Source: Halobacteriovoraceae bacterium
GTDB taxonomy: Bacteria; Bdellovibrionota; Bacteriovoracia; Bacteriovoracales; Bacteriovoracaceae
DNA length: 64,000 nt
Assembly: GCA_002712005.1 (NCBI GenBank)
Contig: PASP01000016.1
Location: 1-64,000 of the forward strand
Direction of reading: 5' to 3'
Below are positions 34,498 through 43,055 of this stretch, in pieces (the first letter of the stretch is position 1; every line of letters starts with the position of its first letter). Made by a program: the position numbers and the translations under genes. Below the pieces are notes generated by a model. That model searched no databases and was not told where the DNA came from. It worked only from the letters and a program-made list of their open reading frames with translations.

Positions 34498-35811
34498 TTA
34501 TTTATATTCTTTATTAATCGCTCTTCTAGAGTAATTCTTATAAATATCGTGATAAAAGAGTGAATAGCCACCTTGGGCAGATCGAAAGGGGGAATGAGGA
34601 TTATTCTCAAATTGAGCACAAAGTTTACTAAATTTTGGAGTATACCCCCCAAATCTTTTTCGATTACAATTTTTGAAAATATTTTTAAGTTTAGATGATA
34701 CGGCCTGGATTCCTAAAATTTCATGAGCCGTAGTTGCCATCAAAGTACGATCAGATGAAATTTCACTATTAGATTCCTTTTTTATAAAAACAGAAGCCAT
34801 GGCCTTAAAAGTATTATGAGACAGCGGTAAGTTTCTATCTCCCCTATTTTCAACATCAACTAAATCAACCCAACTTGGTAAGTAATGACCAAAAGAAGAA
34901 AAACCTCCCCAAGCGGTAAGAATACAGGGCAAACCTGTGCAAAGGGCTTCAGCGGGAGACATTCCGTAATCTTCGTCATTATGGGTACTCAGGGAGATGT
35001 AGCAATCTGCCGCATTATAAACTTCAAATAGCTGGACTTGATTACAGTCTCCTAAATAAAGGATATGCTCCTGCAGTTCATATTCCTTGATCGCCTCTTC
35101 CCAATGAAAATAGAATGTTCCTGGTAAAGCTTCTTTTCCTAGATAAGGAATAGCTAAATCATCCATCGGTCCAGCAACAACAAGCTTAGCCTTTTGATCG
35201 AAATTCTTAATGAAGGTCGAAAAGTTGCTTAGAAGTGTAGTAATATTTTTTTGATAACTTAATCTACCGGTATAGAGAAAGATAAATTCTTTTTTAAAGT
35301 TGTACTTCTCTCTGGCCTTTTCTCTAACCTCTTCACTATAGAAATAATCAAGATCAGATACAGGAAAAGGGATAACATCACATTCATCCTCTTGATGAAA
35401 GGAATCAATTAGAGCCGCTTGGTTATGGGAAGCGCAAATGAACTGAGTCTTAAACTCCTTCAAATCCTCTTCCATTTCCCTCCACTGTAAACATTGCAGG
35501 ACATAGTCTCCGAAAATATGAAAGACAAGCAAAGGCAGTTCTAAACTATTTTTTTGATAATAGCTTCTAAGAGCTTTAATAATAGGTGCCGGATGAGGAT
35601 AGTGATCGATAAAAGAGATAGCTGTAGGTTTTATTTTTATCAACCTAAGGACCAATGCATGAGCTTCGAATACCGTTATACTGGGATTCACCCTTTCAAA
35701 ATAAACGCTCTCATCAGGCATTATTTCGTAGCCCTTTGCCAAATTACTGGTAATGCCTTGGCAACTTTTCCATTCAGACGCTCCCTCTTTTTGAATTATA
35801 ACAATGCTCAT
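34498..35811 (-). CDS. GT4-family glycosyltransferase
   Basis: The 437-residue GT-B fold protein has LYTGRLSYQKNITTLLSNF and KLVVAGPMDDL at the donor domain, and HILYLGDCNQVQLFEVYNAAD and LSTHNDEDYGMSPAEALCTG, which carries the E-x7-E type signature (DYGMSPAEAL). It is the first gene of the minus-strand glycan operon. Its start faces the divergent S24/S26-like gene with a 132-base AT-rich gap. Acceptor and donor are unknown. Confidence 0.85.
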   Translation of the reverse strand: MSIVIIQKEGASEWKSCQGITSNLAKGYEIMPDESVYFERVNPSITVFEAHALVLRLIKIKPTAISFIDHYPHPAPIIKALRSYYQKNSLELPLLVFHIFGDYVLQCLQWREMEEDLKEFKTQFICASHNQAALIDSFHQEDECDVIPFPVSDLDYFYSEEVREKAREKYNFKKEFIFLYTGRLSYQKNITTLLSNFSTFIKNFDQKAKLVVAGPMDDLAIPYLGKEALPGTFYFHWEEAIKEYELQEHILYLGDCNQVQLFEVYNAADCYISLSTHNDEDYGMSPAEALCTGLPCILTAWGGFSSFGHYLPSWVDLVDVENRGDRNLPLSHNTFKAMASVFIKKESNSEISSDRTLMATTAHEILGIQAVSSKLKNIFKNCNRKRFGGYTPKFSKLCAQFENNPHSPFRSAQGGYSLFYHDIYKNYSRRAINKEYK

Positions 35812-35861
35812 GCTCGACCTTTCGACGCTTAAATGTTTGTAAAATATTTTCTTCGATTCAC

Positions 35862-35873
35862 CTAAATTTTAAT
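35862..35873. promoter_or_regulatory. Shared 12-mer in the 35.8 kb divergent promoter region
   Basis: ctaaattttaat is identical to 25924-25935. The following atatctttataatatcatgatatcc holds a TATAAT-like box. The gap serves the minus-strand glycosyltransferase operon and the plus-strand exporter operon. Confidence 0.3.
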
Positions 35874-35943
35874 ATCTTTATAATATCATGATATCCTATA
35901 TCTATAGTCAAACTTAGATATATGAACACGAGGAGAAGCCTTT

Positions 35944-36339
35944 ATGGGCAAAGCCACGAAAAGTCGGCATAAAGCAGAAGATTTCGATCTTTTGGCCCTA
36001 AGGCGAATACTTGAGAAAAGCGGTTCCCACTCATTGAGTGTCGTCTCAGATTCTATGGAGCCTCTTATAAAAGTGGGCGAAAGAATTACTCTCGCTCCTC
36101 CTCAAAAGGAAGAGCTCAAAGTTTTTGATGTTATTCTCTTTGATCAGGCCAATCGACTCAATTGCCACTTCGTAACACGAATCAATCATCAAAAGGATAG
36201 CTACACCACGAGATCCCTAAAATTTCCCCACTCCCAAGATTATCCTATAAAATGGGAACAAATAATTGCCTTCATCCCAGCAAAGAAACTTAACTGGTTT
36301 CACAAATTAAAAGTTATTTGGGCCGAGATTAGAGCATAG
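35944..36339 (+). CDS. S24/S26-peptidase-like protein with catalytic serine
   Basis: The 131-residue product has VVSDSMEPLIKVGERITLAPP with the S26/S24 nucleophile at Ser37, then LKVFDVILFD (the G.DvV.. strand). In the second box, CHFVTRINHQKDSYTTRSLK, the usual His or Lys before Arg-Ile is Thr, so an intact dyad is doubtful. There is no membrane anchor, unlike true signal peptidases. Shine-Dalgarno GAGGAG 7 bases upstream of the ATG. It is 7 bases before the ABC permease gene and is probably needed with export or maturation of the product. Homologue of the protein at 26003. Confidence 0.65.
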   Translation: MGKATKSRHKAEDFDLLALRRILEKSGSHSLSVVSDSMEPLIKVGERITLAPPQKEELKVFDVILFDQANRLNCHFVTRINHQKDSYTTRSLKFPHSQDYPIKWEQIIAFIPAKKLNWFHKLKVIWAEIRA

Positions 36340-36346
36340 GTTTATA

Positions 36347-37105
36347 ATGAATATTTTTACGCGACAACTCTATTCACTCACATTTGCCAATATGAAGGCG
36401 CGCTATAGAAAGACAGTAGCAGGATTTATATGGGTTATCTTAAATCCCATCATTCTCTATTCGGTGCAAAGCCTAGTGTTTAGAAAAGTTTTGAGAATTC
36501 AGCTTCCCGATTACTCATTATTTCTCCTAGGGGGATTACTCCCTTGGATTTTTATAACGAATACTCTGGAGATGAGTATCCCCTACCTCTTTAATGCCCA
36601 TAATTTATTAAGAGGTTTTCGAATCAATCCACTTCTCCTTATTCTCAGTCAGGTACTCGATAACTTTATTAATTTCTTGATCGCCTTTTTTCTCATTCTC
36701 TTACCTGTAATCTTTCTTACCGAGGATAATACATCCGCGTTTTACTTGCTTCCCATTCCCATTCTCATTCTATTTTTGGCCATCGCTGCTCTCTCCTCGC
36801 TGGCCTCTCTCATGAATGTCTTCTACCGAGATACTAAATTTGTGCTCTCTTTTGGGCTAAATATTATGTACTTCATAACTCCTATTTTTTATCCCGTAGA
36901 ATATGTTCCCAAGCAGTACCAATGGATTATAAACCTCAATCCTCTCTACTATCTCATCGAAGCCTTTCGAAGTGCAGTATATGGATTTAATTCACAGATA
37001 TTTTGGATGGCCTGTCTAAAAGCATTTCTTGTAACCCTAGTCATCATTATTATCTCATGTCTTTACTGGAATAGGAGAAAGAATGACCTCTACTACTACA
37101 TCTAG
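36347..37105 (+). CDS. ABC-2 type permease for polysaccharide-like export (Wzm-like)
   Basis: The 252-residue product has six hydrophobic segments and the typical N-terminal amphipathic stretch ANMKARYRKTVAGFIWVILNP found in Wzm/TagG/KpsM permeases. FYLLPIPILI and YFITPIFYPVEYVP are also family-like; the latter matches the ITPI.YP motif of O-antigen and teichoic acid exporters. It forms the membrane channel with the ATPase encoded by the next gene, which it overlaps by 23 bases. Confidence 0.9.
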   Translation: MNIFTRQLYSLTFANMKARYRKTVAGFIWVILNPIILYSVQSLVFRKVLRIQLPDYSLFLLGGLLPWIFITNTLEMSIPYLFNAHNLLRGFRINPLLLILSQVLDNFINFLIAFFLILLPVIFLTEDNTSAFYLLPIPILILFLAIAALSSLASLMNVFYRDTKFVLSFGLNIMYFITPIFYPVEYVPKQYQWIINLNPLYYLIEAFRSAVYGFNSQIFWMACLKAFLVTLVIIIISCLYWNRRKNDLYYYI

Positions 37106-37895
37106 TGATCACATTCTAGAGATTAGAAATCTTCATCTCTCTTTTGATTTAGACCTGCAAAAAGGTCATACCATCAGAGATGCTTTCGTGAATCTAATTA
37201 ATCATCCCGTACAATCAATTTTAGGAAAAAGAGAAGTTCATCCTGTACTTAAAGATATCTCCTTGAATTTAAAAAAAGGAGATAAATTGGCCTTGATTGG
37301 AGAAAATGGTTCAGGAAAAACAAGTCTTTGTCGCTGTATAGCTGGTATGATCGTACCTCAGCAAGGGACTATAAATAGAGTAGGCTCTATTCAGGCCGTC
37401 TTTAGTACGGCAAGTGCTATTCACTTCTCTTTGACCGGAAGGGAGAATGCCTACTTATTGGGAGAACTTATTTTTCCTCATCTCTCAAAGAAAGAATTAT
37501 CTTCTCGCATTGAAGAAGCCTTAGACTTTTCAGAGTTAGGAAAATTCTTAGAGGCCCCTTTCTATACCTACTCTAGAGGTATGCAAGCCCGTCTTTTTCT
37601 CTCGGTTGTAACCGCCTACCCTACAGAACTTTTAATTCTCGACGAAGTCTATGATGGAGCAGATGAATTCTTTCAAGTTAAAATGCAATCCCGTATGCAT
37701 GATGTGATTAAAAATTCGGGAGCTGTCATTTTCATCTCCCACAATGCAGAACTTGTCAGTGAAGTCTGCAATCGGGCCATTGTCCTCCATGAAAATGAAG
37801 TTCTCTTTGACGGCGAGAATATTCCCAAAGCTCTAGCCCTTTATAAGGCCCTTCATTATGGAGGCCAAAAAACTGGTCAATTTTCAAAGACTTAA
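37083..37895 (+). CDS. ABC transporter ATPase for polysaccharide-like export (Wzt-like)
   Basis: The 270-residue product has Walker A GENGSGKTS, the signature YSRGMQARL, Walker B LLILDEVYDGAD and the switch His in VIFISHNAEL. The N-terminal LEIRNLHLSF plus the FVNLINHPVQSILGKRE insert is typical of KpsT/TagH/Wzt ATPases that energise glycan flipping. It lacks the C-terminal carbohydrate-binding domain of some Wzt proteins. With the upstream permease it would export the finished product of this locus. Confidence 0.9.
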   Translation: MTSTTTSSDHILEIRNLHLSFDLDLQKGHTIRDAFVNLINHPVQSILGKREVHPVLKDISLNLKKGDKLALIGENGSGKTSLCRCIAGMIVPQQGTINRVGSIQAVFSTASAIHFSLTGRENAYLLGELIFPHLSKKELSSRIEEALDFSELGKFLEAPFYTYSRGMQARLFLSVVTAYPTELLILDEVYDGADEFFQVKMQSRMHDVIKNSGAVIFISHNAELVSEVCNRAIVLHENEVLFDGENIPKALALYKALHYGGQKTGQFSKT

Positions 37896-37979
37896 CTTTT
37901 ATACCCGTAAAATAACTACGTAATTTTAATAACTTAAGGCAATTTCTGACTCTTTATTTTTCATTTAAAGAATTAAAGG

Positions 37980-37985
37980 TATAAT
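37980..37985 (+). promoter_or_regulatory. Probable -10 box before the S74-domain gene
   Basis: A perfect TATAAT lies 31 bases before the ATG at 38017, in a 121-base AT-rich gap after the ABC ATPase gene. No good -35 is seen at 16-18 bases. It suggests that the S74 and radical SAM genes can be transcribed separately from the exporter. Confidence 0.4.
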
Positions 37986-38016
37986 ATTTGAGTATTCACA
38001 TAGCGGAGATAATACC

Positions 38017-38490
38017 ATGTCGGACACTTCAGATAAGAAAAACCCTCAACCTCAATCTTCTCAAGCAAAGAAGCCCTACCAATTTGGAGGGATTAAAGAC
38101 TTTAATTTAGAAGAAATCGAAAATGAGGTTCTCAATGACAGTGTTTACTTAGATGTATTCGCAGGGTCTGATATCCGTTTTAAAGAAAATATTGAACCTC
38201 TCAAGGGTGGACTTGAAGAGCTAAAAAATATTCAAGCTTATGAATATCACTATAAAACAGACGAATTTCCTGAGCACAATTTCCCAAAAGAGAAGACTGT
38301 TGGGGTAATGGCCCAACAATTAGAAAATATTCTTCCTCTGGCCGTTAAAGAAGACGATAAAGGAATGAAGTATGTAAACTATGCTTCCTTAGCCCCTCTT
38401 CTTATCGAAGCTGTCAAAGAGCTATCGGCTAAGGTAGACCAACAAGCTGAAGAAATAAATTCTCTCAAAATTGAGCTAAAGAATAAGTAG
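38017..38490 (+). CDS. Stand-alone S74 intramolecular-chaperone/autoprotease domain protein
   Basis: The 157-residue product consists of a ~50-residue polar N-terminus and a full tail-spike chaperone domain: GSDIRFKENIEPL (Ser/Lys autoprotease pair of the S74 family), EYHYKTDEF, VGVMAQQLENILPLAV, MKYVNYASLAPLLIEAVKEL and a C-terminal coiled coil. This domain normally ends long phage or surface fibres, trimerises them and cuts itself off. Here it has no fibre and no signal peptide. It sits 13 bases before a radical SAM gene and could be that enzyme's substrate or a trans-acting scaffold. Shine-Dalgarno GGAG precedes ATG. Confidence 0.82.
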   Translation: MSDTSDKKNPQPQSSQAKKPYQFGGIKDFNLEEIENEVLNDSVYLDVFAGSDIRFKENIEPLKGGLEELKNIQAYEYHYKTDEFPEHNFPKEKTVGVMAQQLENILPLAVKEDDKGMKYVNYASLAPLLIEAVKELSAKVDQQAEEINSLKIELKNK

Positions 38491-38503
38491 CTCTTTCCCT
38501 TCT

Positions 38504-39658
38504 ATGAAAAATCTCATCTTGGAGCATCCTCTTTTAAAGAAAAGGCGAAAGGAGCTCCAAGAGAATATTAAAAAAATTGAAGCCCTAGGTTTTAATCCCC
38601 ATACATTCTGTGCCATGCCCTTTGTGAATATCATCTTAGAGCCAGATGGCTCGGTTGGATTCTGTCGCCACAAAGGAACCGATCATCGTTTAGGAAATCT
38701 AAGAGATCATACGTGGAAAGAAATTTGGAATGGTGAAGCGGTCAAAAAATGGAGAAAAGAATTTCTCGATTCAAACCCAAAGACTTGTACTCAAGAAATC
38801 AAAGATATAGGTTGCAATCTGTGTCCCGAGCTCGCGAAACTTTCTCCTCCTAGTAAAGAAGACTATCATGTAGAAATGAATCGCCCTTTGCGTCTGACGG
38901 CCAATCTCAATGGTCAATGCAACCTACAGTGCCAAATGTGCGATGTCTGGCAACTTCCCAATGGTTATTATCAAGAGGATAATTTTTGGTCACCTGCTCG
39001 TTCAGAGCTTTTTCCGTTTCTCAAAGAAATTGATCTTCTCTCCGGTGAGCCTCTCATTCAACAAGATACTTTCAGATTAATTGATGAAGTCTCCGAACTT
39101 AATCCTGATTGTCTTTGGTCCATTACTACCAATGCGCATTGGAGTTTCAATCAAAAAAGAAAAGACTACCTGAATAAAATTTCAATCAAAAATCTTATCC
39201 TCTCTGTCGATAGCCTCAATCCTGATGTCTATGCAAAAATCAGAAAACCAGGAAACCTATCTGTCGTCTTAAAGACAATTGAGGATCTTGTTCACTACGA
39301 TAAAGAAAGAATAGAGACAGGACTTGGTTCCATGAATATGAATCTCAACTTCCTTATCCAAAAAGATAATTGGACAGAAGCTGCTGAGGTTATCCATTTT
39401 TGTCTAAAGAGAAATATTCATCCCTTTCTTACCTTTTGCTACACCCCATCTGAATACTCTTTATTAGATTTGAGTGAAGAAAAACGCATTGAAATTCTCC
39501 ATTATTACTTAAATACTCTGAACTGGGGTGAGTTAACCCTGATTAAGAGAATTACAGCCCCTCTCATTCACTCTCTGCCAAAAATGGCCAAATATGAAGC
39601 ATTGACGGCCCTTGAAAAGAAAAAGATTAAATACGAAAATACTCTGAATACTTTTTAA
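38504..39658 (+). CDS. Radical SAM protein with N-terminal twitch domain
   Basis: The 384-residue product has auxiliary-cluster cysteines at 36 (TFCAMPF), 54 (VGFCRHKG), 95, 104 and 107 (GCNLCPEL), then the radical SAM motif CNLQCQMC (139, 143, 146) and IDLLSGEPL. It is a paralogue of the protein at 24747-25868, with near-identical blocks around LWSITTN and SVDSLNPDVYAKIR. It has the extra Cys that the paralogue lacks. The reaction is unknown. Its pairing with the S74-domain gene (13-base gap) and the exporter upstream links it to the same pathway. Confidence 0.88.
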   Translation: MKNLILEHPLLKKRRKELQENIKKIEALGFNPHTFCAMPFVNIILEPDGSVGFCRHKGTDHRLGNLRDHTWKEIWNGEAVKKWRKEFLDSNPKTCTQEIKDIGCNLCPELAKLSPPSKEDYHVEMNRPLRLTANLNGQCNLQCQMCDVWQLPNGYYQEDNFWSPARSELFPFLKEIDLLSGEPLIQQDTFRLIDEVSELNPDCLWSITTNAHWSFNQKRKDYLNKISIKNLILSVDSLNPDVYAKIRKPGNLSVVLKTIEDLVHYDKERIETGLGSMNMNLNFLIQKDNWTEAAEVIHFCLKRNIHPFLTFCYTPSEYSLLDLSEEKRIEILHYYLNTLNWGELTLIKRITAPLIHSLPKMAKYEALTALEKKKIKYENTLNTF

Positions 39659-39677
39659 TCTAAATCCAAGGACTTCA

Positions 39678-40730
39678 GTGCATCGTTTTATATTCCCTTC
39701 TCTCCCTCTTCTCTTTCTTTATGTCAGTTTATTTCTAACGAATTCTTGCTCTAGTGTTAATCACTTATCCCGTGTTGAGCTCGAAGAAGTCGCACCTAAA
39801 TTAAAATGTATCAGAGAAAGAGGCGCACTCGATATAGGCTCGGGATCAACTAAATTCACTCTGGCCAAGGTCAATCTTTGTGAAAATAAAATTGTTCAAA
39901 TCTTAGAAAAGAAACAATTTCCTCTTAAATTTAAAGAGCACCTTTCCTATAACAATGGAGTTCTTAAAGAAGAAATTTATCAACAGGCCACAAATGAGCT
40001 CATTACCTACTTCAAAAATATACCTTTAGAAAAGAAATATATAAAAGCTGTCGCAACAGAGGTCTTTCGCCAGGCCATGAATGGAGAAGAATTTGTAGGT
40101 CGCCTCTCTCAATCTTTAGGAATTGAAATTCATCTGATCTCTCAAGAAGAGGAAGCCCTACTTGGATTTAAAGGGGCACAAGTTGTAACAGGGAAAAAGG
40201 CCTCCGAAATTGTCGTGTGGGATATTGGAGGTGGAAGTATGCAAATGACTTCTTCACATCTAGGCGGTTATCACTTCTATAAAGGAAAACTCGCTTCAGT
40301 GAGTTTAAAAAATGAAGTTCTCAAATGGAAAGGAAAGAAGAGAGGAAGTCCTAATCCTCTTGGTCAATATTTAGGCCAAAAAGCACTTTATCATAGTGCC
40401 CATTATGCCAAAGAAAATGTTCCCTCCCTCATTAAAGAAGCTATTGAAAAAGGCAAAGAAGTCATTGGAGTAGGAGGAGTCCATTACTACTCGATTAGAG
40501 AACAGCTCAATCTCTACGCTAATACACCCTACTCTTATTATCAGCTTGAGCAGGCTTTAGATAAAAGAGTCCATTTTCATGACCAACAATTCAACGGGCA
40601 TTACAAAGAAACGGAAGCAACCAATATAGCTCTAGTGCTAGGACACATGAAAGAGCTCAATATTAGAACGGTTCTTCCTGTAAAAGTAGATCTGGCCACA
40701 GGTCTTCTTTTTACAGAAAGATTTTGGTGA
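39678..40730 (+). CDS. Exported (probable lipoprotein) Ppx/GppA-family protein
   Basis: The 350-residue product has an export signal with a lipobox-like LTNSC (Cys24), then the ASKHA phosphatase fold: GALDIGSGSTKFTLAKV (phosphate 1), ATEVFRQAMNGEEF, LISQEEEALLGFKGA and VVWDIGGGSMQMT (phosphate 2). These match Ppx/GppA exopolyphosphatase and pppGpp hydrolases, which are normally cytoplasmic. The lipobox is imperfect (Thr at -3). An exported member would need a different substrate, perhaps extracellular polyphosphate or nucleotides. GTG start with AAGGA 6 bases upstream. Next gene is 4 bases away. Confidence 0.75.
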   Translation: MHRFIFPSLPLLFLYVSLFLTNSCSSVNHLSRVELEEVAPKLKCIRERGALDIGSGSTKFTLAKVNLCENKIVQILEKKQFPLKFKEHLSYNNGVLKEEIYQQATNELITYFKNIPLEKKYIKAVATEVFRQAMNGEEFVGRLSQSLGIEIHLISQEEEALLGFKGAQVVTGKKASEIVVWDIGGGSMQMTSSHLGGYHFYKGKLASVSLKNEVLKWKGKKRGSPNPLGQYLGQKALYHSAHYAKENVPSLIKEAIEKGKEVIGVGGVHYYSIREQLNLYANTPYSYYQLEQALDKRVHFHDQQFNGHYKETEATNIALVLGHMKELNIRTVLPVKVDLATGLLFTERFW

Positions 40731-40734
40731 TTTT

Positions 40735-41415
40735 ATGAGCTATTTCATTTCTCTATTTATCTCTCTCACAATCAAAGCCTTTGTGAAACTCTTCTACAAA
40801 GTAGAAGTCATCTACATTAATGATGATGAAGATACCTTTTGGAGCAATGATATCAATGTCTTTGCCTTTCTCAATCATACCAGTCTTTTCGAACCTCTGC
40901 TCTTTGCCAGCATTCCTAATCAATTCTTTAAAGAAAACTTAAAGCGAGTTGTTGTCCCTGCAGCTGATATAACGATGAAAAGACCTATTGTTGGAAAAAT
41001 ATATAAATCCTTCTTTCCCCAGGCCATTCCCATTAGTCGAAAAAGAGATGAAACTTGGAATTATTTTAAAAAGAAGATAAGAGAAAACTCTCTCGTGGTC
41101 ATTGCTCCGGAAGGAAGAATGATGCGAGAAGATGGTCTCGACAAGCATGGTAAACCTATGACTATAAAGTCAGGAATTGCCGACATTCTTAAAGAAACAG
41201 AGCAAGGACAATTGGTTTTGGCCACTTCGGGAGGGCTCCACCACGTTCAAAAACCTGGCGAGCCTTTTTTCCGATTATTTAAAACAATTAAAATAAGCTA
41301 CGAAAAGATTTCTATTTCAGACTATAAAAAACTCATCGACTTCCAACAACGAGACTTTCAAAGACAAGTCGTAAATGATCTCACAATGAGAATGAAAAAA
41401 AACCTACCTAGCTAA
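40735..41415 (+). CDS. PlsC-like lysophospholipid acyltransferase
   Basis: The 226-residue product has the LPLAT motifs NHTSLFEP (an HX4E form of the usual HX4D), then PISRKRDE (motif II region), VIAPEGRMMR (motif III, EGR) and an N-terminal hydrophobic segment. PlsC enzymes add the second acyl chain to lysophosphatidate at the inner membrane. The Asp-to-Glu change and the short size make the exact acceptor uncertain. It follows the Ppx/GppA gene by 4 bases and overlaps the converging FMN protein gene by 8. Confidence 0.75.
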   Translation: MSYFISLFISLTIKAFVKLFYKVEVIYINDDEDTFWSNDINVFAFLNHTSLFEPLLFASIPNQFFKENLKRVVVPAADITMKRPIVGKIYKSFFPQAIPISRKRDETWNYFKKKIRENSLVVIAPEGRMMREDGLDKHGKPMTIKSGIADILKETEQGQLVLATSGGLHHVQKPGEPFFRLFKTIKISYEKISISDYKKLIDFQQRDFQRQVVNDLTMRMKKNLPS

Positions 41416-43033
41416 AAGGAACAGGACTTACCTTTTTTAAGTTCTCAAAACTTTCAGCTGAAGCCATCTCATAAGGCCAAAGATAATCTGCCGGAAGCTT
41501 CCCTTTAAGAAAGTCTCCATCATCTACAAAATCAAAAATTTGAGCAAAGTTTTTAATTTCATTAGGCCCTGTTCTCACCATAAGATTCCAAGGTCGCAAA
41601 TGATCAGGATGAGTCACTCCCATAGCTCCAAGCATCTCCGCAAAATGCCTCAAGGTTTCTCTATGAAAATTAGCGACTCTCCCTCTCTTATGAGAGACCA
41701 CGAGTCCCGCTTCCAGATGAGGGTTATTGGTCGCGACTCCAGCAGGACAATGGTTGCTATTACAGCGCAAGGCCTGAATACAGCCCAAGGCCAACATCAT
41801 CGATCGAGCGGCATAACAAGCATCCGCTCCCACGGCCAACCTTTTCATCATATCAAAACTAGAAGCAATTTTTCCCGAACTCATCACCTTCATTTTCTTT
41901 CTTATTCCAAAACCAGTTAAACAGTTATGGACAAAAATTAAAGATTCCAATCCTGGACTTCCAATATGATTGGAAAATTCAAGAGGAGCTGCACCAGTTC
42001 CCCCTTCTCCACCATCCACGGAAATATAATCGGGATAAATCCCTGTTTGAACCATGGCCTTACAAAGGGATATAAATTCTCTTCTCTTTCCAATACAGAG
42101 TTTGAAACCTACAGGTTTCCCCCCTGAGAGATCTCTCAATCTTTTAATAAATTCGAGTAGTCCGATAGGTGTATTAAATTCGGAATGACTTGGGGGAGAG
42201 ATAACATCTTGACCCATAGGAACACCGCGAATCTCGGCAATCTCTTTCGTAATTTTCCCAGCAGGCAAGATCCCCCCATGTCCTGGTTTCGCCCCTTGAG
42301 ATATTTTAAGTTCAATCATTTTAACTTCAGGTCGGTGGGCATTCGTTTTAAACATTTCAGGATTAAACGTCCCGTCTGGATTACGGCACCCAAAATACCC
42401 CGTACCTATTTGCCATATAAGATCACCACCATGCTTAAGGTGATAGCGACTTATCGAACCCTCTCCTGTATTGTGAGCAAAATTTCCATCCTTTGCTCCC
42501 CCATTCAAAGATTCTATCGCACGTCCGGACAAAGACCCGTAGCTCATCGCTGAAATATTTAAAATACTAGCAGAATAAGGCTGCTTACAATCCTCACCCC
42601 CAATCACGACTCTCATTGTCGCCATATCCACATGCTTGGCCACAATAGAATGCTTCACCCATTGATAACCCACTTGATAAACATCCTGCTGGGTTCCAAA
42701 AGGTACTGTATCCAGCTCTCCCTTAGCTCTTTGATAAACTAAGGAGCGCTCTTCCCTACTAAATGGCCTACCATCCGTATTTCCCTCAATGAAATATTGT
42801 TGAATCTCCGGTCTAATTCTCTCCAGTAGATAGCGAAAATGTCCCAAAACAGGAAAGTTCCTAAGAATGGCGTGGCGTGTCTGCAAGAGATCATAGAGTC
42901 CGATCCCAATCAGAATTCCTCCAATGACCCCAATAGTAGTATGCGCTGCATGATAAATATCGGGGAGAAAGAAATAACCACCAACGTAGATCGCAACTAT
43001 TGCGCATACCAATAAAACAAACTCTCTTCTCAC
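41408..43033 (-). CDS. FMN-binding glutamate synthase-family protein
   Basis: The product is about 541 residues, with an N-terminal membrane helix (VLLVCAIVAIYVGGYFFLP). A GltB-like FMN TIM-barrel follows: INISAMSYGSLSGRAIESL-like segment, AKPGHGGILPAGKITKEIA, YISVDGGEGGTGAAPLEF and a Cys-rich LRCNSNHCPAGVATNNP (3Fe-4S type). Stand-alone, membrane-anchored members without the amidotransferase domain are widespread and not well defined. I chose GTG 43033 (AGGGGG 5 bases upstream) over GTG 43057, which lies in a hairpin. It overlaps the acyltransferase gene at the 3' end. Confidence 0.85.
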   Translation of the reverse strand: MRREFVLLVCAIVAIYVGGYFFLPDIYHAAHTTIGVIGGILIGIGLYDLLQTRHAILRNFPVLGHFRYLLERIRPEIQQYFIEGNTDGRPFSREERSLVYQRAKGELDTVPFGTQQDVYQVGYQWVKHSIVAKHVDMATMRVVIGGEDCKQPYSASILNISAMSYGSLSGRAIESLNGGAKDGNFAHNTGEGSISRYHLKHGGDLIWQIGTGYFGCRNPDGTFNPEMFKTNAHRPEVKMIELKISQGAKPGHGGILPAGKITKEIAEIRGVPMGQDVISPPSHSEFNTPIGLLEFIKRLRDLSGGKPVGFKLCIGKRREFISLCKAMVQTGIYPDYISVDGGEGGTGAAPLEFSNHIGSPGLESLIFVHNCLTGFGIRKKMKVMSSGKIASSFDMMKRLAVGADACYAARSMMLALGCIQALRCNSNHCPAGVATNNPHLEAGLVVSHKRGRVANFHRETLRHFAEMLGAMGVTHPDHLRPWNLMVRTGPNEIKNFAQIFDFVDDGDFLKGKLPADYLWPYEMASAESFENLKKVSPVPFS

Positions 43034-43055
43034 AATATCCCCCTGAAACTGCCCC

